Under the pieces are notes generated by a model that was given only the letters and a program-made list of their open reading frames with translations, had not been told where the DNA came from and did no database searches. 43,999 bases of DNA from Ramicandelaber brevisporus. Its lineage: Eukaryota > Kickxellomycota > Ramicandelaberales > Ramicandelaberaceae. The stretch is from NCBI GenBank assembly GCA_025201865.1, contig MU602781.1:1-43999 (forward strand), given 5' to 3'. The translations under genes and the position numbers were made by a program. Below, in pieces: positions 1 through 7,469 of this stretch (its first letter is position 1; every line of letters starts with the position of its first letter).

Positions 1-715
1 GCTCAATCCATCTCAATTCAGGAGACCGCGCTTGCCGCCTGCTGGTGTTGATTGCCACAGCGTGTCACATCGTCAATCAGCCACAGGTTCACGTCAAATA
101 GCTTTCTTCCCTATTTCCACGTGGTTCCCTAAGCTTTGGCCAACTGTTGATGTCTTTTCAACAAACGCCATTTTGGCCAATCATTTGCACTAATTTGCGC
201 TCTATTTTTAGAATATGTTTCCCAGCTCTTGATGACATCATATTATCACCAACCACGTTCGAACACGCCAAGGTTTGTCCATTGCTTCTTCGTAGTTCTT
301 CGAACGTCTTGGCTGCTACTGGGCTAGGGTTAGGGATAGGGTTATAAATGCGTTTGTTGGGGGCGAGTCTTTCTCTCTTTTGCAGAGGACTCAGTGAGCG
401 TCCTTCCAGTTTCTGTTTTGATGCTTTTTTCCAGCGTGGCTTATAGGAGTTCGACTGTGGAATGGGCGCGTGCGTTATTCCTGATTGGTCGGATTTTCGT
501 ACCACAGAGGGAGATGCACAATATCGCGGCAGACGCACACCCGCTTCTGTCGCGTATATATTCCGCCAGCCTGCGTCTCAGTCTTTCGCCATCTCATCTC
601 TCGTAACTCAACTCACGCTAACACGACAACAACTCTCTTTCTTTTACTCTACTCTACTCTTCACTTCACTTCTTTTTGTACACACCACTCACTATCAACT
701 ATCAACTCTACAAAT
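1..715. other. Intergenic / upstream region of the first gene
   Basis: No gene is supported here. The region holds an E-box-like CACGTG at 118-123, two TTCGAA palindromes (258-263, 299-304), a telomere-like hexamer cluster at 325-344 running into TATAAA at 343-348, an ATTGG (inverted CCAAT) near 482, and a TATATA at 555-560. The last lies about 155 bp before the first gene's ATG, a spacing like that of other TATA boxes in this window. From about 600 to 715 the strand is C/T/A-rich leader with repeated ACTC and CTACTC. A frame open from the window edge (2-190) has no recognisable content. Confidence 0.6.
325..344 (+). promoter_or_regulatory. Telobox-like TAGGG cluster
   Basis: Three consecutive hexamers, xTAGGG, TTAGGG and ATAGGG, then TTA, directly abut a TATAAA. 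In other fungi, interstitial TTAGGG sites are bound by Tbf1-type Myb factors in promoters. Assigning that role here is inference. The cluster is about 390 bp upstream of the first ATG and is internal, so it is not a chromosome end in this window. Confidence 0.45.
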
Positions 716-1072
716 ATGACTAACTGGGTTGTCAAGCATTCCGACGAGAACATCTATCTCGAGGACGAGTCCGGTTCCAAGGCAAGCGTCTGGATTCAGA
801 CCGACGAGGATGGCGCCATCCAGACATACCAGGACGGCGTTTATGGCAAACCAGATGAGGAGCAGAACGCCGCTCTCAAGGCTTATGCCGAGTCTCAGCA
901 GTCCGGCGAGCGTGGCTTTGGAAGCGCCATCGCCGGTGGTCTTGGCGGCTCCGTTCTTGGCTCTGCTGCTGGCATTGGTGGAAAGAAGGGTGCTCTGCTC
1001 GGTGCCATTCTTGCCTACTTTGGCTCAAACTACGCCGAGAAGAAGAAGAAGGAGCAGCAGGGTCAGTACTAA
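716..1072 (+). CDS. Small glycine-zipper protein
   Basis: A 118-aa protein starting MTNWVVKHSDEN. The acidic, polar N-terminal half (about residues 1-75) is followed by a Gly/Ala-rich stretch (about 80-108) with GxxxG spacing (GSAIAGGLGGSVLGSAAG, then GGKKGALLGAILAYFG). This resembles the glycine-zipper 2TM pattern of small membrane-associated proteins. The tail is very basic and polar (KKKKEQQGQY). The start at 716 was chosen because the ATG context is CAAATATG, upstream DNA looks like pyrimidine/ACTC leader, and a TATATA sits at 555. An upstream in-frame extension to 485 would put leader-like sequence into protein. Codons are mostly C-ending, suggesting high expression. The exact function is unknown to me; membrane or stress association is inference. 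Confidence 0.85.
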   Translation: MTNWVVKHSDENIYLEDESGSKASVWIQTDEDGAIQTYQDGVYGKPDEEQNAALKAYAESQQSGERGFGSAIAGGLGGSVLGSAAGIGGKKGALLGAILAYFGSNYAEKKKKEQQGQY

Positions 1073-1358
1073 CTTCATTACGCTGGTACCTTAATTTTTA
1101 CTTTATTATACTATTTCCATTTTCAATAGCCTGTGATTCATAGTATAGTTCGTTACAGGAACAGCAATGATGCTCTATATATATAAATAGAAAGATAGAT
1201 AGTCGACGGACTAGGAAGAGTTCGATGCCAAGATGGAAGATGCATCGGCCACCTTGGCATGGTGTTTATTTCTTCTTTGTTGACCTTCATCTACTTCCGC
1301 GTTCTTTATTCTTTCTTTCTTTCTTTCGTTCGTTCTTTCTCCCTAGTTGAAATTAGCA

Positions 1359-4300
1359 ATGTCAGACGACGGTCCAAGGCGATCCGTGCAGGAACTCGCC
1401 AGCCTCTACAACACCAAGTCGCCAGTATCGGCATCGTTCCATTTGAGTCGCCTTGCTGAGCTTGATCAGTTCCTTTCGACATGGAGTCTCCCATCTGCAG
1501 AGCAGTACAAACTCCCGCTTGTTGCTCGACTATATCTTCAGCGCGGACGAACGGCACGTCGTTCTGATAACACTGAGGACGCATACATCAAGCTGTCCCA
1601 GGCACAGCGATTGATTGACCAGGTTGTTAATGGAGGGCAATATCAACCAGACGATGACTTGGGCATCATTGATGCATTGAGAAGCGAAATGCCAAAGATT
1701 GAAGAAGAGCTGAAAGCACTGAAGAATGAGCTGAAGGATGTGGCTGCAACCGGAGAAGTTGCATCGCCAAAGAAGAAGACCATTGTGGCAAAGCCGCCAG
1801 TGCCGAAATCACCAAAGCCGCCAAAGCCACCCAAGCCAACCAGTGCTCGTCCAAAGTGGCCGCCATCAAAAGCGGTAGCGACATCAGCAGTGACATCAAC
1901 TTCAATTACAACATCAACTATGGTATCGATTACAGCTGCTGTTATCAAATCGACATCAGTGCCTTCAACCGTTTACCCTACTCCAGTTGTGGCCAGCCTA
2001 GCTTCGTCAAAGAAGGAATCATCTCTCACGAATGGCACACTGCATGGCTCAATGGGACATGAGACGTTTGCGCGGGGCAGTTTACAGCGTGCTTTGGATC
2101 AGTTTCCATCTCTTGACGAGCTCGATTCTGCATTGGACACACAGCTTGACAAACAATCGCATCACATTCGATTGGAGTTCATGTCAGCGAGTGAATTGTA
2201 TGGCCATTTGTATGAACCAGCTGTTGACTCTTTGCGTGTACTTGTTGTGGATGTCAGATCATCATCCGACTATGCCACACTACACATTTCCTATTCGAAT
2301 GTCATCAATATTGACTTAGCCTCGTTGCAACGGACTGGTAGCACCCCACTGGACAAGCTCGCCCCAAGCGGTCCCGGCTATGAGTACATTGTTGTGCATG
2401 ATGCAAAAAGCTCTGAAGAAGACAGCGGTGATTTTAGCGACAATCTCAAAGGATTCTTGATAGCATTTGAGAAATGGCCCAAGCGATGGAGTCTCAAGCG
2501 ACAGCCCTTCATTCTCGATGGTGGATTTACAGCATGGAGGGAGTTTGCTGGTAGAATCAGATGCGTCTCTTCATCATCTTCATCTTCATCCTCTTCAGCT
2601 GCTGCATCAAAGCTGGCATCGAGACGAATCGAGGCGCGTAGAGTTGACTCCAGTCTGCATTTATCTAGATTCGGTAGTAACAACAGCACTGGTATGTCGT
2701 CGGGTGGAAACGATGATATGTTGGCAGCAGCCAAGAGTAAGTTCCCAACCATTGATATCGAGCACGATTTAGATGAGATTCCAGTTCCAAAGTTTACAGC
2801 ACTGCGGCCCAACTATGGCATGTATCTGCATCCAAGTGGCAGCAATAGCAGCCCAGGAAGATTGGATGGATCCTTATCTGCACACTCGAATCAGCAAAGT
2901 CAGCCACTCTCGCCGCCAGCGTTTAAAGAGGCAATGTCGAATCTATCCAACTTCATCACCTCATCAGCACGTCCTTTGCATCAATCTGAGACTGCAGTTA
3001 AACCATCCCAGCCAACTTCTTTAGAACCCACCTCTGGAGCAACCACACCTGAAACAGATACGACGCATGAGACATCTGCTTCTCCAGCCGACATTCCTCA
3101 AGAGCCACTGGTTGAAGTTGAGCCCGAACCCGAGCCCGAACCTGAACCTGAGCCTGAGCCTGAGGTTGAATCTGAGAAGACGGCAGTTGTGGTTGACGAT
3201 TTGATATCGATTGCATCATTGGACATCTCCAGCGACAAGCCAAGTGGCCCATTGGCTCTAGCAAATGCGCAGCTTCTACCTTCATCTTCACCTCTAGCCC
3301 CACCTCCATCTTCATCACTATCTCCTCTACCTCAGCAGTCATTTTCAGTTGCATCAACCTTAGTGTCTATTGCACCAGCCTTAGGCTCCAAACCACGAGT
3401 GTGCAAGGTTGGATTGAAGAATTTTGGCAACACATGCTACATGAACTCTGTGATTCAATGTCTCAATGCAACGATTCCCTTGGCTCGCTATTTGGTCACT
3501 GGCGATTATTTACACGATTTGAACCGTACAAACCCTCTGGGACTTGGTGGGAAACTAGCTGAAACATTTGCACTGTTAGTAGTCAACATGTGGAAGGCTG
3601 ATGAAAGCATCTACATTGCACCAAAATCATTCCGAGAGAAGATTGGCCAATTTGCATCACAATTCAAAGGCGACAATCAGCATGATTCCCAAGAATTCTT
3701 GACATTTTTGTTGGATGGATTGCATGAGGATTTGAACACTGCAGATGGATTAAAGCAAAACAAGCATTTGCCTGATCTGACACTGGCTCAGGAAGCGGAA
3801 ATGGAGAAAATGCCAGCGTCAAAGAGCTCAGAGCTGGCTATGGATCGATTCAAGTTTAGGAACAGTTCTCGGATTATGGATTTGTTTTTCGGCCAACTTC
3901 ACTCTCAGCTCAAATGTACATTCTGTGGATACACTTCAACTACGTACAACTCATTTACGACATTGTCATTGCCGATTCCAACCAGTGTGAACAAGGCTCG
4001 TGGCGTGACTTCACTCGACGCGTGCTTGGAAGCATTTATTAAACCCGAGGCACTTGACGGTAACGACAAGTGGCTGTGTCCAAACTGTAAACAGAAGCGC
4101 AGAGCCACCAAGCAACTCCAGCTGGCGCAGCTTCCCCAGGTGCTCATCATCCATCTCAAGCGATTCACATCAGATGGTCGAGCGCACGACAAGCTGGACA
4201 CCTTTGTTGACTTCCCCATTGCCAGATTAGATATGAGCAAGTACCAGCATCCAGAGATCAAGGCGGCATCAGATCCGAAGACAGCCATCTACACATTGAA

Positions 4301-4484
4301 CGCAGTGTCCAATCACTACGGCACATTGAGGAGTGGTCATTACACGGCGTACGTCCAAAAGCCTCGGTCAAATGGCGAATGGGTCAGCTTTGACGACAGC
4401 ACAATAACTAACATTTCGACAGCTGATGTGCTAACGCGCAATGTGTATACTCTTTACTACGTCCTCACTAAACCAACCTTCTAG
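1359..4484 (+). CDS. DOA4: Ubiquitin carboxyl-terminal hydrolase, Doa4/USP8 type
   Basis: A 1041-aa cysteine protease that removes ubiquitin. Family members act at endosomes, recycling ubiquitin from cargo before multivesicular-body sorting. Order: an N-terminal USP8-dimerisation-like helical region (about 5-90); a basic Pro/Lys and Ser/Thr-rich linker; a rhodanese-like domain (about 270-395; VVDVRSSSDY early, ILDGGFTAW late) with no Cys in the expected active-site loop, so probably non-catalytic as in relatives; a long Ser/Pro linker with a Glu-Pro repeat (nt 3119-3163); and the USP domain from about 687. The Cys box is GNTCYMNS (Cys693), two CxxC zinc pairs lie near 852 and 906 (CTFC, CPNC), and the His box is SGHYTAY (His994), followed by SFDD and LYYV. 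The first ATG is at 1359; the frame is open slightly upstream but without ATG. It ends 248 bp before the IDH start. Confidence 0.93.
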   Translation: MSDDGPRRSVQELASLYNTKSPVSASFHLSRLAELDQFLSTWSLPSAEQYKLPLVARLYLQRGRTARRSDNTEDAYIKLSQAQRLIDQVVNGGQYQPDDDLGIIDALRSEMPKIEEELKALKNELKDVAATGEVASPKKKTIVAKPPVPKSPKPPKPPKPTSARPKWPPSKAVATSAVTSTSITTSTMVSITAAVIKSTSVPSTVYPTPVVASLASSKKESSLTNGTLHGSMGHETFARGSLQRALDQFPSLDELDSALDTQLDKQSHHIRLEFMSASELYGHLYEPAVDSLRVLVVDVRSSSDYATLHISYSNVINIDLASLQRTGSTPLDKLAPSGPGYEYIVVHDAKSSEEDSGDFSDNLKGFLIAFEKWPKRWSLKRQPFILDGGFTAWREFAGRIRCVSSSSSSSSSSAAASKLASRRIEARRVDSSLHLSRFGSNNSTGMSSGGNDDMLAAAKSKFPTIDIEHDLDEIPVPKFTALRPNYGMYLHPSGSNSSPGRLDGSLSAHSNQQSQPLSPPAFKEAMSNLSNFITSSARPLHQSETAVKPSQPTSLEPTSGATTPETDTTHETSASPADIPQEPLVEVEPEPEPEPEPEPEPEVESEKTAVVVDDLISIASLDISSDKPSGPLALANAQLLPSSSPLAPPPSSSLSPLPQQSFSVASTLVSIAPALGSKPRVCKVGLKNFGNTCYMNSVIQCLNATIPLARYLVTGDYLHDLNRTNPLGLGGKLAETFALLVVNMWKADESIYIAPKSFREKIGQFASQFKGDNQHDSQEFLTFLLDGLHEDLNTADGLKQNKHLPDLTLAQEAEMEKMPASKSSELAMDRFKFRNSSRIMDLFFGQLHSQLKCTFCGYTSTTYNSFTTLSLPIPTSVNKARGVTSLDACLEAFIKPEALDGNDKWLCPNCKQKRRATKQLQLAQLPQVLIIHLKRFTSDGRAHDKLDTFVDFPIARLDMSKYQHPEIKAASDPKTAIYTLNAVSNHYGTLRSGHYTAYVQKPRSNGEWVSFDDSTITNISTADVLTRNVYTLYYVLTKPTF

Positions 4485-4732
4485 TAAATGAATAATTTTA
4501 AACAAACAAAAAAACAAAAAACAAAAAACAAAAAGCAAGTATTTTTCAAGTATCTGCTCTTATCTTGAACGATTGGGGGGGTGGATGGATGGTTGTTGGT
4601 GTGGATGGGGGGAGGATCGACTTCCGCTGTTATCAGCAGCCAGCCTGGCGGTTTGAATCTGCCACCCACCACCAAAAAAATCCCACATCTAAAAAAGAAA
4701 AAGGATCACTAACTTTTACTTCGAACAGAAAG
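4485..4732. other. Intergenic: A-rich terminator side, then IDH promoter
   Basis: Right after the deubiquitinase stop there is a run of CAAAAAA-type units (4500-4535), likely 3'-UTR or terminator sequence. It is followed by a G-rich stretch of GGATGG/GGGGG words (4573-4618) and an A-rich leader into the ATG at 4733. No RNA gene is seen. Confidence 0.4.
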
Positions 4733-6070
4733 ATGCTGTCTCGCTCTATCCTGCGCTCGGCTGCCTTTGCCACTGGTGTACGTTGATATACATGTATAAA
4801 CGAGTACATACACGCATACATACCATCGGTGTTAGCAGCTTCAATCTTCGGTTGCAGATTTCTGCGAGCAGACCTCACTTCTCTCCCCTCCCCTCTCTTC
4901 CATGCAGCTGATACTGACATTTCTCACATATGCATTGATGCTCTGACATTTGTATGCTCATGCTCCTTCGACTACCAACAGGTTCGCCGCACCGCCGCGC
5001 TGCGTCCATACAGCACTGTCCAGGAGGCCACTGGCACCTTCAACATGCCCAAGAACGGCCAGGGCAAGTACGACGTTACTCTCATTCCAGGCGACGGTAT
5101 TGGCCCAGAGATTGCCCAGTCGGTTGTTCGCATCTTCGACGCTGCCGCCGTCCCAATTCAGTGGGAGCCAGTTGACGTCACTCCAGTCTTCCGCGATGGC
5201 CGCACCGTTATCCCAGACGAGGCGCTCGAGTCCATCAAGAAGAACACCGTCGCTCTCAAGAGCCCGCTTGCCACCCCAATCGGCAAGGGCCACGTTTCTC
5301 TCAACCTGACTCTTCGTCGCACATTCAACCTGTACGCCAACGTCAGACCATGCAAGTCCATCGAGGGCTACAAGACTCCATACGACAACGTCAACACTGT
5401 TTTGATTCGCGAAAACACCGAGGGTGAGTACAGTGGTATCGAGCACGAGATTGTTGACGGTGTTGTCCAGAGCATCAAGCTGATCACCGCCGATGCCTCC
5501 GAGCGCTGCGCTCGCTTTGCCTTCCAGCATGCCAAGGCCACCGGCCGCGACCGCGTCACTGCCGTCCACAAGGCCAACATCATGAAGCAGTCTGACGGTC
5601 TTTTCCTGTCGGCCTGCCAAAAGGTTGCCCAGGACTATCCAGAAATCAACTTTGACGCTGTGCTCTTGGACCGCGCCTGCCTCGAGATTGTTCGCGACCC
5701 AACCCAGTACTCTGACCGTGTCATGGTGATGCCAAACCTGTACGGCGACATTTTGTCAGACATGTGCGCTGGCCTCATTGGCGGTCTCGGTCTGACTCCA
5801 TCTGGCAACATTGGCAAGGATGCCTCCATCTTTGAGGCTGTGCACGGCACTGCTCCAGATATTGCTGGCCAGGACAAGGCTAACCCAACTGCTCTTTTGC
5901 TCAGCTCTGTCATGATGCTCAGACACATGCGCTTGAATGAGTTTGCGGACAAGATTGAAAACTCTGTGTTCACTACCATTCGCGAAGGCAAGCACCGCAC
6001 TGGTGACTTGGGTGGCCACTCCTCCAACACTGAGTTCACCAACGAGATCATCAAGAACCTTGGCAACTAA
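4733..6070 (+). CDS. IDH2: Mitochondrial NAD-isocitrate dehydrogenase catalytic-type subunit (spliced)
   Basis: Oxidatively decarboxylates isocitrate to 2-oxoglutarate with NAD in the TCA cycle, as part of a hetero-oligomer. Two exons: 4733-4777 (15 codons) and 4982-6070, giving 377 aa. The donor is GTACGT and the acceptor CAACAG, phase 0. The N-terminus is Arg/Ser/Ala-rich without acidic residues, typical of a mitochondrial presequence. The mature part opens with IPGDGIGPE (about 50-58) and carries the [10 protein letters not shown] substrate/Tyr motif, the VHKANI lysine motif, the [10 protein letters not shown] aspartate motif and [16 protein letters not shown]. The full active-site set plus close likeness to Idh2/IDH3A indicates the catalytic rather than the regulatory subunit. 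C-ending codons dominate, fitting high expression. The in-frame ATG at 4829 lies inside the intron and would lack a presequence. Confidence 0.95.
4778..4981 (+). other. Spliceosomal intron in IDH
   Basis: A 204-bp phase-0 intron with GTACGT at the 5' end and a pyrimidine-containing 3' end finishing CAACAG. Its removal joins the presequence-coding exon to the exon encoding the rest of the enzyme. The reading frame from 4829 also stays open through the intron's second part, so absence of stops cannot be used as evidence. The case rests on the presequence and the splice sites. Confidence 0.85.
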
Positions 6071-6176
6071 TTACCCCCTTTCTTCTCCATCCCACATCGA
6101 TATTCTTTATTTATTTTTTTAATGAAAAATAATACTACAATGTTTATAAGCAGTCTGATTATGATGGTGATTATGA

Positions 6177-6674
6177 TTATGATGTAAATGACGACAGTGA
6201 GGTAGACAGTGATGATGTAGATAATGGAGACGGCAATAAAGTGTCAAGGATACTTTGAAGCAAACGGACTTGTCGTCTCAGCCGAGCATTCTCAATCTCC
6301 AATGCCTGGATCTGCTCATCTTTCTGGGTGACAACCTTGGCAGTTCCCATTCGCGCCGCCGCCAGTTCCTCAGCGAGTTGGTCGCAGGAACGCAAGGCCT
6401 CTGCCAAACTGGCAAGCACTCGGTCAGTTGAATTCACCACCAAAGTAGCACTGGTTTCTTCGCGGCTTGGAAGAGCTTGATTTCCGGCAAGAGACGGCGT
6501 AGGTGTGATGTAAATCATCATATCGTCGGCTTGGGACGATGGAGATTGTGGCAGTGGTAGTCGACGCATTGTGGCTGATACCCGAACGCCATCCGACGTC
6601 AACTGTAGCTCTGATTGTGGCGTTGAGGCGGCTGCTTCCCACAGAGTTTCAGCGAGGATATCGATACTTGTCAT
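6177..6674 (-). CDS. Coiled-coil protein of unknown function
   Basis: A 165-aa protein starting MTSIDILAETLWEAAAS. The N-terminal two-thirds is polar with Ser/Pro/Thr-rich segments. Residues about 85-145 form a predicted coiled coil with heptad-like hydrophobics and charged partners (SLAEALRSCDQLAEELAAAR, then ALEIENARLRRQVRLLQSIL). The C-terminus is a Ser/Leu/Thr tail. It converges on IDH with a 106-bp gap. I do not recognise a family. The ENARLRRQVRLLQ segment looks zipper-like, but no preceding basic region is seen, so a bZIP factor is unlikely. The gene call rests on length, a sensible composition and the convergent position. Confidence 0.6.
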   Translation of the reverse strand: MTSIDILAETLWEAAASTPQSELQLTSDGVRVSATMRRLPLPQSPSSQADDMMIYITPTPSLAGNQALPSREETSATLVVNSTDRVLASLAEALRSCDQLAEELAAARMGTAKVVTQKDEQIQALEIENARLRRQVRLLQSILDTLLPSPLSTSSLSTSLSSFTS

Positions 6675-7469
6675 CTCTGTCGTTCTAGGTTTAATAGGTC
6701 TTGTTTTTTATTATTTTCTTGCAGCCTGTTGAAGGTTGTAGAGCTGTAGTAGTAGTGATGGCTGGTAGCTGGTAGGTAGCTGGTGGGTGACAGTGCACAG
6801 GAATGAGCGCTTAAGGTTGCAACGAAGCCGAGAGCCAGGGGTAGTAGCAGTAAGGGTGGCCGACTGGCCTGTGTCCACCTTTTCTTCCCGCCATCACATA
6901 CACCTCCTTTATTCTTCCTCCCTTCCCTTCCCTGCTGCTCTCCCCCAGATTGACCTGTCTGCTACTCTCCGCACTCTCCAGTCGGCTCGCCCGCCTATCG
7001 AATAGTCCAGTAAATGGACAGACAGAGACAGACAGAGAAAGAGAGAGAGAGGATACACTTCAGGATTGCTTGAGTACTCACGGACGCTCACAGTTGTCGG
7101 TTAACACTGCGCTGTCATCCTTGTCCAAACTGATCCGCTCCAATCGTCTGTCTTTACGAGGAGTAAAATTAAGGTTATCCATAAACAGCACTGTATAAAA
7201 CGAAAAAAAAATGGTGAGAAGACAAAAGAAAGTAAAGGGCAGGAGTAGGTACACACATTTGAGCGTGAGTAAAAGAGTCGTATTAAGTATGTGTGTGTGC
7301 TTTGAGCATACTTTAAAAAAAAAGAATATTTAAAAGGTGTGCCATTTCATATAAGCTTGGCAGTTAGAAAGGATAATAGTAATAAAGAAGATGAAGAAGA
7401 AGATGAAGAAGAATAGACAAAAAATAGTTGTATGTTGATATGCCGCAATTGATTTGATATTGTTTTTTT
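6675..7469. other. Intergenic, no gene seen
   Basis: This 795-bp gap between two minus-strand genes should hold the promoter/leader of the coiled-coil gene and the 3' end of the large gene at 7470. It contains GTAGCTGGTAGGTAGCTGGTGG repeats (about 6755-6788), a purine run of AGAGAGAGAGAGAGG type (7036-7051), poly-A tracts (7203-7210, 7314-7323), and a GAAGAAGATGAAGAAG stretch (7386-7412). Only short unconvincing ORFs are present. Confidence 0.5.

Noticed and set aside
2-190. Frame open from the window edge on the + strand, possible 3' end of a gene
   Set aside because: 63 codons without recognisable motif or codon bias like the neighbouring genes; no support for a real gene end.
158-538. 126-codon minus-strand ORF upstream of the glycine-zipper gene
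   Set aside because: Overlaps the promoter elements; basic, unstructured composition and no family resemblance.
485-715. N-terminal extension of the glycine-zipper protein
   Set aside because: Translates a TATATA and ACTC-rich leader; the start at 716 gives a sensible small protein.
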